64,000 nt of DNA from Halobacteriovoraceae bacterium (GCA_002711995.1 PASN01000009.1:1-64000), one strand, 5' to 3'; positions 52,966 to 62,647 are shown, counted from the stretch's first letter. Translations and numbers: made by a program. Notes: generated from the sequence alone by a model not told the origin.

Positions 52966-53994
52966 ATGTTTGTAATTAGACCAATTAAAAATAAAGACCT
53001 TGATGGCCTGATGGAGCTTTTAAAAGTCTCAGGCCATGGGCTAACTTCTCTTCCTAAAGACGAAGAGATTATTAAGCACAAAATTTTAATCTCAGAACGA
53101 AGCGTTGCACATCGCGGAGATCGTCCTGGCGGAGAGGCCTACCTTTTCGTAATGGAAGAGCTCTTTACTGGAAAGATCGTAGGTGTGAGCGGCATTATCT
53201 CAAAGATTGGCGGCTTCGAAGCATACTACTTTTACCACTTAAAGACTGAGATGATGCAATCTAGAAGTTTAAGTGTGGAGAAAGAAGTAAAAAGCCTTCA
53301 TTTTGAAAAGACTCACTCTGGGCCTGCGGAAATATGTTCTCTTTTCCTATCCCCTGAGTTTAGAAGTTCTCAAAACGGAAGATTCTTATCTCTTTCCAGA
53401 TTCCTATACATGGCGGAAAACAGAAAGCACTTTGAAGACAATGTAATTGCAGAGATGAGAGGCCGTGTGAATGACGAAGGCCATTCTCCTTTCTGGGACG
53501 CTGTAGGGCAGAAGTTTATGAACATAGACTTCGTTCAGGCAGACTATCTCCAAATGAAGAGTAGAAAGTTTATTGATGAACTTCTTCCAAAATACCCAAT
53601 TCTTGTCGATCTTCTTCCTAAAGAGGCCCAAGATGTTGTGGCGCAAGTTCATCCAAACACTGAACCAGCAAAAAGAATTCTTGAGCAAGAGGGATTCCAG
53701 TTCAATGGACTGGTTGGCATATTTGAGCCTGGCCCTGTGCTTGAAGCGCCTCTTGATGAAGTAAGGGCCCTAAAGGAGTCTAAAGTTTTAGAAGTTGGAG
53801 AAATTGTTGACGCTGACTTTGATTCTGACGTCTTTATTATTTCAAACTCTGGAAAAATAGATTTCAAGGCATGTCTTGGAAAACTAAAGGTTCTGGACAA
53901 TGGCAAAGCGCAAGTGAGTGCAGTCACTGCCACGGCCTTGAAGCTTCGCTTCGGCGACAAATTAAGATACGTATCTCTTAAGGCGAAGAAGTAG
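52966..53994 (+). CDS. astA: Arginine N-succinyltransferase
   Basis: A 342-residue acyltransferase of the AstA family: IRPIKNKDLDGLMEL start, LFLSPEFRSSQNGRFLSLSR, AEMRGRVNDEGHSPFWDAVG and KEAQDVVAQVHPNTEPAKRI all match the family layout. AstA transfers succinyl from succinyl-CoA to arginine, the first AST-pathway step. astB, astD and astE are not here. Its 3' end overlaps the convergent regulator-like gene by 17 bases. Confidence 0.85.
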   Translation: MFVIRPIKNKDLDGLMELLKVSGHGLTSLPKDEEIIKHKILISERSVAHRGDRPGGEAYLFVMEELFTGKIVGVSGIISKIGGFEAYYFYHLKTEMMQSRSLSVEKEVKSLHFEKTHSGPAEICSLFLSPEFRSSQNGRFLSLSRFLYMAENRKHFEDNVIAEMRGRVNDEGHSPFWDAVGQKFMNIDFVQADYLQMKSRKFIDELLPKYPILVDLLPKEAQDVVAQVHPNTEPAKRILEQEGFQFNGLVGIFEPGPVLEAPLDEVRALKESKVLEVGEIVDADFDSDVFIISNSGKIDFKACLGKLKVLDNGKAQVSAVTATALKLRFGDKLRYVSLKAKK

Positions 53995-55567
53995 GGTCTT
54001 CGCCTTCCCCATCCTCTTCCTCATCAGAAACTTCCTTAGGCTCTTCTAAAGACTTGTTTACGAGCCTTCTAAGCTCATTTTCTTGAAGTTCTCCAATACC
54101 ATTTATCAACGCTCTATAAACAGGGATACTTGAGCTAATATTCTCTTTTAAAGGAATAACTGTGATAAGGGCCTTTAACGGAGCCTCTAATATGAGTGTG
54201 GTCCACATAGGAATTTCAAGTCTTGATGCAAACAGCATTTCACTTTGGCTAAATTTTAGAATCTCACCTTCATGTAGAATAGTTGCAACTGATTTTGGAT
54301 TGGTGGTTTTAAGAAACACTTTCCCCTTGGTATTTGCGATATTCAGCTTATTGCTTAAGGCCATGGCCATCTTGTTAACGAGTTCGATATGAACACTCTC
54401 GCTTGAGGTCATAATTTGATCGTAATCCACGATTTTTCTCAACTCTTCGCTCGTCTCTTTGCAGTTTAAGGCCAAAAGGCTTGGTGTATATTCTTCAAGA
54501 TTTTGGATTTCAGTGACAACTTGCTTAAGAGTCTCAAGTCCGCCACTTCCCTCTTCCATGTGAATCAGTATCAGGTGCGGCCTAAATCTCTTAATCTGAT
54601 AGAAGTCTTTTGAAAGCTTCGTTTGAAAATTAATAGAAAACGGAAAATTTTTAGGGTCTTTGGCGTATTCTTCAAAGATCTCCAAACTCTCATCTACAAC
54701 TAGGACCTTGAGCTGTTTAGGAACAACAGTTGGAGCATTTTCTTGAAGCCAATCATTGACTTCGTCCTTTACTGGTTGATACAGACGAACTCTCTCCTCC
54801 ACGTCTTCAAGAACATATGGCAGATCTTTTCTCTCTTGAAGGTTCAACTTCTTTCTAAGGTTGGTTTTCTTATAGTTTACCCATGATTGTTCACTTGCTC
54901 TAAAGAACTCATCATCAATGTAGGTAAATCGAAGATTATAGCTGAAACGCTGATTGTAATAGAGGTCACTATCGCTAAACTTCTCAACTAAAAATCTTTT
55001 TGAAGGCATCATAAAAGACAACGGGTGAGTGTCCAATTGAACAATACTTTCCTCTTTTAGCTTGCAGTTTGTTTCTATACGGTAGTGATCTTCAGCAACA
55101 TAACCAATTCTAAGAATTTGTTTAAAGAATAAACCTTTTAGGTTTGTGCCTGCTGCGTACTCATCTCCAGAGTCTAAGCTCGCGTCAATTAACATTAAGG
55201 GATGTGCCACCACCTCTTCAGGCTCTGCACTTTTATAGAAGTTAAGTCTGGCACCGCTTAAAACACCTTTGATCAAGCTGTCCATTCCTTCATTTTGATC
55301 ATGAATTAAAACGGTGCTTATTAGGCGAGTTTCGTTGTTTCTGCAAAGGAGTTTACAAAGACTAAGTCCCTTTGCCGGTTCGAAAAACAAATCAATATAG
55401 ATGATGTCAGGCTTCTGATCGTAAAGGCTTTTAAAGGCTACTGCTGGAACAAAATCCTCATGAATATCAAGTTGAATATACTCGACATCATCGCCTACTT
55501 TTTCTTTAAATACCGATTTTAAATGATCAATAAATCTCTGGTCATTACCTACGTATCCAATTCTCAT
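53978..55567 (-). CDS. Large protein with two receiver-like regions
   Basis: A 529-residue cytoplasmic protein. Residues 1-125 resemble a CheY-like fold with DIIYIDLFFEP giving an Asp at the phosphorylation position. Residues about 145-230 look PilZ-like (beta-rich), and residues about 290-400 repeat a receiver-like pattern (KVLVVDESLEIFEEY, then HLILIHMEEGSGG, where Asp is replaced by His/Met). The C-terminus is acidic. No output domain is recognised. Possibly a scaffold or c-di-GMP-linked regulator. Confidence 0.5.
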   Translation of the reverse strand: MRIGYVGNDQRFIDHLKSVFKEKVGDDVEYIQLDIHEDFVPAVAFKSLYDQKPDIIYIDLFFEPAKGLSLCKLLCRNNETRLISTVLIHDQNEGMDSLIKGVLSGARLNFYKSAEPEEVVAHPLMLIDASLDSGDEYAAGTNLKGLFFKQILRIGYVAEDHYRIETNCKLKEESIVQLDTHPLSFMMPSKRFLVEKFSDSDLYYNQRFSYNLRFTYIDDEFFRASEQSWVNYKKTNLRKKLNLQERKDLPYVLEDVEERVRLYQPVKDEVNDWLQENAPTVVPKQLKVLVVDESLEIFEEYAKDPKNFPFSINFQTKLSKDFYQIKRFRPHLILIHMEEGSGGLETLKQVVTEIQNLEEYTPSLLALNCKETSEELRKIVDYDQIMTSSESVHIELVNKMAMALSNKLNIANTKGKVFLKTTNPKSVATILHEGEILKFSQSEMLFASRLEIPMWTTLILEAPLKALITVIPLKENISSSIPVYRALINGIGELQENELRRLVNKSLEEPKEVSDEEEDGEGEDPTSSP

Positions 55568-55610
55568 ATGGATATTTTATCATATTTTGAAAAATATCAA
55601 CATTTTAAGT

Positions 55611-57293
55611 TTAAATAGGCCCTCCGTCGGTGATTGCCCAGTTTAGAGTCTCTAACACAGATACTGCTGCGGCGGCATCTCCCCCAGATGTATATTGAGT
55701 TGTCCCCACCCCCAGCTCAACATCACTCGTTGTAACTGTCTCTTCAAGACGTACTAAAAGTTTGTCATAATTTGCTTTTGATAAATCTCCAGCCGTAAAG
55801 AAATCTCGCATATCGGTAACTGAAGAAAAGTTCCAACTCGAAAGATCGAGATCCAATGAAGTGTTGGAAAACATATGGACCATTGTAGAGACATTACTCA
55901 CATCAAATGAACTAAGGTTTAGGTCGGTTGCAGGAGAATAGGAAAACATAAAGCTCATATCTTCAGCAGAGGACGTGTGCCATTGTGTAAAATCCCTATT
56001 ACTCAAGTTTGAATAACTAAACATATGGCTAAAGGTGGTAACCTTTGATACATCCCAATTGCTAATATCAGGGTCAGCATTACTTGCATTAGTAAACATA
56101 TAGCTCATATCGGTTACATTGGATGTGTTCCAGTTTGAAACATCTGGGTTTGCATTTGTTGCACCAAAAAACATTTCTTTCATATTGTTGGCACTGCTAG
56201 TATCCCACTTAGACACATCCGGATCCCCTGAAAAAAAACTTCCGAAAGTATACATAAACATCCCGGCAAAGTTCTTCACCTTAGATGTATTCCAATTACT
56301 TGTATCTGGGTCGGCACTCCTCGCTCCTTTAAACATCTCACTCATGTCAGTCACCTTTGATGTATCCCATGCTCCTGTTTCTGGCTCCACGTTGTAGGCC
56401 ATTTTAAACATACTGGACATATTTGTTACATTTGAAGTGTTGAAATGTGCTGAATTTAGTAAAGTAGCCTTCTGAGAGGCATTAAAAAGACCTTCCATCG
56501 TTTCAACCCTAGAGGTATCCCATGTTCCAGCATCAACGACCATTGGAGTGGAAAACGATGTAAGGGCAAAGACGTTGCTCATATCCTTCACACTAGAAGT
56601 ATCTCCCCCCGCAACACTCGTAAGTTTCATACACCCAGAAAACATAGAATTAAGGCTAGTCCACCCCACACGTCCGAGATCTACCACTTCCGTTATGTTT
56701 GAAGGTACATTAAGCTTTTCCACTAGGCCTGAGATGGTCACCGTCATAACTCCACTTGAACCGTAGGTGTAGCTTCTGTCATCGTCATCAAAAGATGTTA
56801 CAGACACAATATCGCTCCCATCCCCCCAATCAATAGTGAAATCATATTTAAATCCGTCTGTTAAACCTAATGTATATTCAGTTCCAGATGCCACATTCAT
56901 TTTAAAAACAAATGGTACTACTTTTTTCACTGGAGCCTCAACCACAGCTACATCGGCCGTGAGTCCTCCCCCTGTCACTATATAGGCCAAGCTTGCATCA
57001 CCTGTAGAGTCTGGAGTAATGGCAACTGAACACTCACCCGAAACATCACAAATACAAGCACCAGTAGACGTTATGTTTTCAGTAGCAGTAACCTCGCAGG
57101 CCTCCCCCAGATTTCCATCAAGGTTATATGAAAGGTTAATAGTCTGTTCCTTACCTGGAATTAGGTTTCCTCTATTATTAGGAGCAAGCTTGGTGGTGGC
57201 CTTTAGTGAGTCAATATCACTCTTTGCAGCTCCACAACCAGATAGAATCAATCCACCCATAATAAGAATTATGTTTTTTATGTTTAAGTTCAT
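55611..57293 (-). CDS. BspA-type DUF285 repeat surface lipoprotein
   Basis: A 560-residue lipoprotein: lipobox LSG/C20, a beta-sandwich-like N-terminal domain of about 100 residues, then about ten DUF285 (BspA-like) repeats with the core WDTSKVTDMSEMF, WNTSNVTDMSYMF and similar from about residue 210 to 510. Such repeats occur in Mycoplasma, Bacteroidetes and other surface proteins and mediate adhesion. The C-terminus is a short non-repeat domain. The protein is probably on the outer membrane surface. The 155-bp gap upstream shows no gene. Confidence 0.85.
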   Translation of the reverse strand: MNLNIKNIILIMGGLILSGCGAAKSDIDSLKATTKLAPNNRGNLIPGKEQTINLSYNLDGNLGEACEVTATENITSTGACICDVSGECSVAITPDSTGDASLAYIVTGGGLTADVAVVEAPVKKVVPFVFKMNVASGTEYTLGLTDGFKYDFTIDWGDGSDIVSVTSFDDDDRSYTYGSSGVMTVTISGLVEKLNVPSNITEVVDLGRVGWTSLNSMFSGCMKLTSVAGGDTSSVKDMSNVFALTSFSTPMVVDAGTWDTSRVETMEGLFNASQKATLLNSAHFNTSNVTNMSSMFKMAYNVEPETGAWDTSKVTDMSEMFKGARSADPDTSNWNTSKVKNFAGMFMYTFGSFFSGDPDVSKWDTSSANNMKEMFFGATNANPDVSNWNTSNVTDMSYMFTNASNADPDISNWDVSKVTTFSHMFSYSNLSNRDFTQWHTSSAEDMSFMFSYSPATDLNLSSFDVSNVSTMVHMFSNTSLDLDLSSWNFSSVTDMRDFFTAGDLSKANYDKLLVRLEETVTTSDVELGVGTTQYTSGGDAAAAVSVLETLNWAITDGGPI

Positions 57294-57448
57294 GAATCTA
57301 TTTTAGTACTAAGAACTTAGCGCAATAAACAAATGTTAAGTTTTTACATAATGACGGGTAGTTAGGAGATTATATAAATAGAGTTGAATATCAGGTCTTT
57401 GGGAATAAAGCTTTAAAATCGAAGTAATTTGCCTCTAAAGCTTGGCGT

Positions 57449-58135
57449 CTAGCATATTAGTTCACTTTCAATCGCCATCATGACTTTGTAAATAAGAGTC
57501 CCTAGACCCAGCACAAGGTACAATACGGCCATTACCTTTTGGCCATTCACACCAAACTTAGTTGTTTGCTTTCTAATAAAGGAGACTCCAAAAATCATAG
57601 CAGGCAGTGTACCCGCACAAAAGAATACAATTAAGATTAACGCCTCATAGCTCTGAGTAAGAGAAAGCGCTGCAAGTATAAAACCATTGGAAATTGCACA
57701 CGGCAAAAGGATTGAACCAGCACCTATGCCGAAACTTCTTCCAAACTTTGCATGATAGAAATTTTTAAATAAAGAATCATAGAGTTTTCTAAAGATAGGA
57801 ACTGACAAGCTTAGCTCTCTCCCCTTTATGCTCACTAAACCATTAACTATTAAAAACGCTGCTATGAAGATGCCTCCAGCAAAACTCACTACTTCTTTAA
57901 TCAAAGGGTCTGTGAAAAAACTTCCAAACACAGCAAAGAGCAGGCCAAGAACCAAGTAGCCACACAGCCGGCCTACATTATATAGCCAAAATTCATTTTG
58001 AGTTCTATTGATCGCTAAGGAAAGTCCACCGCACATACCAACGCAATGAATGGATCCCACAGCGCCAATTAAAAAGGCAAATAATGGGAGCAAGCTCTTT
58101 GAGACCTGAGAAAATGATTCATAGAGGTCCGACAA
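57449..58135 (-). CDS. SafE/UreH_2-type membrane transporter in cbb3 locus
   Basis: A 228-residue protein with about six membrane helices and the HCVGMCGG motif near the first helix, typical of the sulfite-exporter-like TauE/SafE (DsbD_2-related) proteins found in cbb3 oxidase clusters. The Cys/Met/His motif suggests copper handling for oxidase assembly. It overlaps ccoG by 17 bases. Confidence 0.8.
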   Translation of the reverse strand: MSDLYESFSQVSKSLLPLFAFLIGAVGSIHCVGMCGGLSLAINRTQNEFWLYNVGRLCGYLVLGLLFAVFGSFFTDPLIKEVVSFAGGIFIAAFLIVNGLVSIKGRELSLSVPIFRKLYDSLFKNFYHAKFGRSFGIGAGSILLPCAISNGFILAALSLTQSYEALILIVFFCAGTLPAMIFGVSFIRKQTTKFGVNGQKVMAVLYLVLGLGTLIYKVMMAIESELIC

Positions 58136-59513
58136 TTCCCACCTCCGTCATTGTTTCCTCTACAGAATCTCCATCTCTAACAATTAACTTAAGAGGTAAA
58201 GAGAGCACACCATTTTTTAACAGCTGCTTCTTGAACTTTACAAAAATTACAAAGCTCTCCCGGTCTTTGCTAATCAAAAGGGGTAATTGTCCACTAACTA
58301 TCTCAACATTACTATCCATAGATTCAACTGAAAGAGTTCTACCTTTTCTACCAATAACTTGAACTTTGGTCTCAAAACGATTGATATACAGTTCCTTCTC
58401 ATCCTCCACAATCTTTGTAAAAGGAGGCCCAGGCATTCTTAAAAATTGTGCTTTAATTGAAGATCTCTTTGATAGGCCGACGACTGCGCCTGCCATGACA
58501 ACCACAAGGAGTGAGAGATAAACAAAGCTGCGAATCCCGACTTTACGTTTTTGTCCAGTCAACTCCTTCTCACTAGTGTATTTAATAAGTCCTTCAGGCC
58601 TTTTCATTTTGCGCATAATTTCATCACAAGCATCTATGCACATAGTGCAAGCGATGCACTCCATTTGGGTGCCTCTTCTGATGTCTATTCCTGTGGGGCA
58701 AACCTTTACGCATTTGAAACAATCAATGCAGTCGCCTTCTTCCCCTGGCGCTTTCGCCACATTACGTCTGGGCTCCCCTCTCTTTTCATCGTATGCAACA
58801 ACAAGAGAGTTCTCATCCATCAACACACTCTGAAATCTGCCATAAGGACAAGCTATTATACAAAACTGCTCCCTAAACCAGCCAAAATCGAAAAGTGTAA
58901 TCCCGGTAAGAATCAACATAGTTACAAATAAGAACCAGTTTTCCGATGGGGCCTGGAAACTAATGTTCACAAGATTTCTAGTTCCAACGAAGTAACCTAG
59001 AAAGGAATGTACAATGTGCAAAGAGACAACCAAGTATAAAAACCACTTTGAGAATTTTTTAAATATTTTCTCAAAGGATATTGGAGAACGATTAAGCGCT
59101 TTACGCTTTCTCGCATTGCCTTCAACAAATCTTTCAATCTTTCGATAAATTTGATCTATAAACACAGTCTGAGGGCAGGCCCAACCACACCATGCTCTCC
59201 CCCAAACGCTCGTAATAAATGCAATTAAAAGCATAAAGCCAAGAAGAACAAATATTAGGTAGATGCTGTCATAGGCGTGAAAGATATGACCAAAAAGGGT
59301 AAACTCCCTTTTTGGGATATTCAAAAGAACCCATTGCTTTCCGTCAACATAAATCCAAGGAAGTATGAGATAGACAGCGATTAGGAAAGTATAAAATAGA
59401 GAGCGTCTATTCTTCCATTTGCCATTCACATCATCCGGTTGAGGCATAATTCTTCTGCCCTTTTCATCAGTAGTGCCAAGTCTGGTTGAATGTAGCTCTC
59501 TATTACTGGACAT
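58119..59513 (-). CDS. ccoG: Cytochrome cbb3 oxidase accessory protein CcoG (FixG)
   Basis: A 464-residue membrane protein with four to five helices and two ferredoxin-like Cys sets (CIDCFKCVKVCPTG and CIACTMCIDAC), plus another CGWACPQTV motif near the first loops. The C-terminal Ig-like FixG domain is present. CcoG reduces Cu(II) for oxidase metallation. It follows ccoP by 4 bases. A separate ccoH was not seen. Confidence 0.93.
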   Translation of the reverse strand: MSSNRELHSTRLGTTDEKGRRIMPQPDDVNGKWKNRRSLFYTFLIAVYLILPWIYVDGKQWVLLNIPKREFTLFGHIFHAYDSIYLIFVLLGFMLLIAFITSVWGRAWCGWACPQTVFIDQIYRKIERFVEGNARKRKALNRSPISFEKIFKKFSKWFLYLVVSLHIVHSFLGYFVGTRNLVNISFQAPSENWFLFVTMLILTGITLFDFGWFREQFCIIACPYGRFQSVLMDENSLVVAYDEKRGEPRRNVAKAPGEEGDCIDCFKCVKVCPTGIDIRRGTQMECIACTMCIDACDEIMRKMKRPEGLIKYTSEKELTGQKRKVGIRSFVYLSLLVVVMAGAVVGLSKRSSIKAQFLRMPGPPFTKIVEDEKELYINRFETKVQVIGRKGRTLSVESMDSNVEIVSGQLPLLISKDRESFVIFVKFKKQLLKNGVLSLPLKLIVRDGDSVEETMTEVGIVGPL

Positions 59514-59517
59514 ACTA

Positions 59518-60117
59518 TTACTCTACCAATTCACCTTGGGGTTCTTTGCCTTTTACGAACTTATTTTTGAACTTTAAGACATAGTCAGTCACGGCCATCA
59601 TTTCATCTTCGCTTAAAGATTGTTTCCAAGCTGGCATACCCTTTGATCCCACCCCATTTTTAATGACTTCATAAACCCCGGCAAGTTTACCTTCTCCATG
59701 AAGCCAATACTTATCAGTTAAGTTTGGCCCAATACCACCTTGCCCTTTTTGGCCGTGGCATGCGGCACAGGAGGCATTGAAAACTTTCTTGCCAAGCTTT
59801 TTGGCCTGCTCGGTAAGAATAAACTGGTTGTACTTGTCGATATTAAATCCACCTTGTTTTGCTTCGTATTCATCCTGAATTTTGTGAATCTTAGCGAGCT
59901 CTTCCTTCATCTCATCTCTAATGCTAGGCCCGCTAGCATGGGTGTAATAAAAGTAGTAAGGGATCGCAAAAACTATGGTGGCGATAAAGATAAACACCCA
60001 CCAGGCCGGCAGCGGATGATCCAGCTCCTTGATGCCATCATAATTATGATCAAGAACCAACTCTTTTTCGTCTTCCAATACTTCAACTTCTTTTTTGTCG
60101 TTATCTATATTGCTCAT
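59518..60117 (-). CDS. ccoP: cbb3 oxidase subunit CcoP, single-heme short form
   Basis: A 199-residue subunit: DHNYDGIKELDHPLPAWW start and one membrane helix as in all CcoP, then a single cytochrome c site CAACH (Cys117, Cys120, His121) with GPNLTDKYWLHG and a likely axial Met in GMPAW. Canonical CcoP has about 300 residues and two heme sites; the second is missing here. The start overlaps the ccoQ stop by 4 bases. Confidence 0.9.
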   Translation of the reverse strand: MSNIDNDKKEVEVLEDEKELVLDHNYDGIKELDHPLPAWWVFIFIATIVFAIPYYFYYTHASGPSIRDEMKEELAKIHKIQDEYEAKQGGFNIDKYNQFILTEQAKKLGKKVFNASCAACHGQKGQGGIGPNLTDKYWLHGEGKLAGVYEVIKNGVGSKGMPAWKQSLSEDEMMAVTDYVLKFKNKFVKGKEPQGELVE

Positions 60118-60275
60118 AACTTCTCCGAATCTTCCAATGGCATCTTTGAAGCGTTGTCAAATGTGGACTTGTTTTTCCGTCTAAAAGCTTCAAAAAATAT
60201 ATATCCAAACATAAGAGCGAAAATCACAAGAACCGCCATTCCTATGATTGGACTCTCCTGAATACTACTCAACAT
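60114..60275 (-). CDS. ccoQ: CcoQ-like small membrane subunit
   Basis: A 53-residue protein from ATG 60275, with one membrane helix (PIIGMAVLVIFALMFGYIFF) followed by EAFRRKNKS, the usual CcoQ layout (helix, then Arg/Lys-rich tail). It overlaps the ccoNO stop by 11 bases and ccoP by 4 bases. CcoQ stabilises CcoP in the complex. Confidence 0.8.
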   Translation of the reverse strand: MLSSIQESPIIGMAVLVIFALMFGYIFFEAFRRKNKSTFDNASKMPLEDSEKL

Positions 60276-62484
60276 TTGCCGCATCACGATCGGCCTCCTT
60301 TTCTTTGTCTTTTTCTAGTTCATCAGATTTTTCATCGCCAAGAATTTTTACTTTTGGGGCATCTTCAATTTTCTTCCCCAATCTCTGAAGATAGGCCACA
60401 AGCGCAACAATTTGCTTGTCTTTCATATCGATCTTGACACCGGCAGAGGCCATGTTTCTCGTAATTTGTTCTGCCTGGGCCTGCGCCATTGCCTTGGCAT
60501 TTTTAATAACCTCTTCGTCATATGGAGCGCCAAGGGCCTTAAGAACACTCATCTTTTTAGGAAGAGCGTCCAGCTTCATCTTCTTTTTAAAGAGCCACTT
60601 GTATTCAGGCATAATAGATCCAGGCACAACTTCTCTTGGATCGTACATGTGTCTATAGTGCCAAGAGTCCGGATATTTTCCCCCAACCTTTTGAAGGTCT
60701 GGGCCAGTTCTCTTTGATCCCCATTGAAATGGACGATCATAGATAAACTCTGAAGCTTCTGACACTTCACCATAGCGAAGCTGGTCCTCAGGGAGCTGAC
60801 GAATCATTTGAGAGTGACAGTTGTAACAGCCTTCTCTTACATAGATATCTCTACCCACGACCTCAAGCGGAGTGTAGGGTGCAACAACTACTTCTTTCTT
60901 AATATAAGAGTTGGAAAGAACCGCAGGAATAATCTCTATTGCCGAACCAACCAGTACGGCCACGAGCGCTAAGATGGAGAAAATAAATCCAAGACCTTCA
61001 AGCTTTCTGTGTCCTTCCTCGCTCTCTTCGCTTTTTTCTCTCCAAAAAGCTTTTGGAACTTTGTAAACAGGCTCTTCCGCATTTTTAGGCGCCAGACGAA
61101 CTGTTTTGTATAGGTTGTACATCATGATCAACATCGATCCGAAAACGAGAGCGCCACCAACAAGTCTGACCCAATACATAGGAACAATCTGAGCAACTGT
61201 TTCCATAAAGTTTGGATATGCTAGCTGACCTTTATCATTGATCTCTCTCCACATTAGACCTTGAGTAATACCGGCCACAGTCATAGAGATGTAGTAAAGT
61301 AGAAGACCAATGGTTGCTGTCCAAAACTGAGTGTTCGCAAGTTTTTCTGAATAAAGTTTTGTTTGCCATAGTCTTGGAGTTAGCCAAAGCGCAACCGCAG
61401 CTAAAAGCATATAGTTCCAACCAATACCGCCACCATGCACGTGACCGATGATCCAGTCGGTGTAGTGCGCTAAACTGTTAAACCATTTAATAGAAAGAAG
61501 TGGACCTTCAAATGTGCTCATGCCGTAAAAAGTTAGAGCTGTAACAAATAGTTTTAATATAGGATCTTTTCTGACTTTTCCCCAAGCACCCCTAAGAGTA
61601 AGAAGGCCGTTGATCATCCCTCCCCACGATGGTGCCCATAGCATTACAGAGAAAACAACACCAAGAGTCTGTGCCCAATCAGGAAGAGTGGTGTTTAGCA
61701 AATGGTGTGGTCCGGCCCATATATAGATAAAGATTAAAGACCAAAAGTGAATTATAGACAGTCTGTAAGAGTAGACTGGTCTGTTGGCTATTTTTGGAAG
61801 GTAGTAATACATCATACCCAATATTGGTGTCGTCAAAAAGAACGCAACTGCATTATGTCCATACCACCATTGAACAAGAGCATCTTGAACACCCGCAAAG
61901 ATCGGATAAGACTCCATCAAGCTTACAGGAATTGCCAAGTTATTAACGATGTAGAGCATCGCCACGGTAAGAATTGTGGAAATATAAAACCAGATGGCAA
62001 CATACAGGTGTTTTTCTCTTCTATTTGCCAGTGTCATAAAGAAGTTCACGGCAAATATGACCCAAACGGCCACAACAGCGATATCAATTGGCCATGAAAG
62101 CTCCGCATACTCCTTTGACTGACTCATACCTAAAGGCAAAGTCACAGCAGCGGCTACAATGATTAATTGCCATCCCCAGAAGTGAAGGTTCGACAACACA
62201 TCACTAAACACACGCGTTTTACATAGTCTTTGAGTTGAATGGTAAACTCCTGCAAAAATACCATTGCCGACAAATGCAAAAATAATTGCGTTTGTGTGTA
62301 GAGGTCTAAGCCTTCCAAAGGTCAGCCACTCCAAGCCAAAGTTAAATCCCCAGTCGGCCAATTGCGCGGCCAAGAGAAGACCAACCAACATTCCCACTGC
62401 CCCCCAAATAACGGTGGCAACAAGAAACTTCTTAACAACACTGTCGTTGTAGACAACGGTGTCGTAACTCTTACTTTGTTCCAT
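60265..62484 (-). CDS. ccoNO: Fused CcoN-CcoO cbb3 oxidase catalytic and cytochrome c subunits
   Basis: A 739-residue fusion. The N-terminal about 490 residues are CcoN with its heme b/heme b3/CuB His set (RPLHTNA, WWYGHNAVAFFLT, GPHHLLN, IGHVHGGGIGWN). The C-terminal about 230 residues are CcoO with heme c site CYNCHSQM and an axial Met candidate in SIMPEY. CcoN reduces oxygen at high affinity. The ATG at 62484 follows AAGGAAAAG and overlaps ccoS by 14 bases. Separate ccoN and ccoO genes are the rule in Proteobacteria; the fusion is a lineage marker. Confidence 0.95.
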   Translation of the reverse strand: MEQSKSYDTVVYNDSVVKKFLVATVIWGAVGMLVGLLLAAQLADWGFNFGLEWLTFGRLRPLHTNAIIFAFVGNGIFAGVYHSTQRLCKTRVFSDVLSNLHFWGWQLIIVAAAVTLPLGMSQSKEYAELSWPIDIAVVAVWVIFAVNFFMTLANRREKHLYVAIWFYISTILTVAMLYIVNNLAIPVSLMESYPIFAGVQDALVQWWYGHNAVAFFLTTPILGMMYYYLPKIANRPVYSYRLSIIHFWSLIFIYIWAGPHHLLNTTLPDWAQTLGVVFSVMLWAPSWGGMINGLLTLRGAWGKVRKDPILKLFVTALTFYGMSTFEGPLLSIKWFNSLAHYTDWIIGHVHGGGIGWNYMLLAAVALWLTPRLWQTKLYSEKLANTQFWTATIGLLLYYISMTVAGITQGLMWREINDKGQLAYPNFMETVAQIVPMYWVRLVGGALVFGSMLIMMYNLYKTVRLAPKNAEEPVYKVPKAFWREKSEESEEGHRKLEGLGFIFSILALVAVLVGSAIEIIPAVLSNSYIKKEVVVAPYTPLEVVGRDIYVREGCYNCHSQMIRQLPEDQLRYGEVSEASEFIYDRPFQWGSKRTGPDLQKVGGKYPDSWHYRHMYDPREVVPGSIMPEYKWLFKKKMKLDALPKKMSVLKALGAPYDEEVIKNAKAMAQAQAEQITRNMASAGVKIDMKDKQIVALVAYLQRLGKKIEDAPKVKILGDEKSDELEKDKEKEADRDAANVE

Positions 62485-62647
62485 GTTCTTTTCCTTCACT
62501 GTTTTGTTTTTTATCTTCAAATATTGCTCTAGAACCAGAGCTTTCTACTTCTTCAAATTGACCTTTGCTTACAGAAAACACAAAAAGCCCCACAAACATG
62601 GAGGCAATTAGCAATGTTGCTGGCAATAAAATAAATAAGACTTCCAT
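62471..62647 (-). CDS. ccoS: cbb3 oxidase assembly protein CcoS
   Basis: A 58-residue protein: one helix (ILLPATLLIASMFVGLFVF) and the family block SVSKGQFEEVESSGSRAIFED. CcoS is needed for heme and copper incorporation into CcoN. ATG 62647 has GAGG upstream. It overlaps ccoNO. Confidence 0.9.
   Translation of the reverse strand: MEVLFILLPATLLIASMFVGLFVFSVSKGQFEEVESSGSRAIFEDKKQNSEGKEHGTK

Noticed and set aside
55571-55605. AT-rich hairpin GATATTTT...AAAATATC between the repeat lipoprotein and the receiver-like gene
   Set aside because: Only A-T pairs and no T-tract; too weak to call a terminator.
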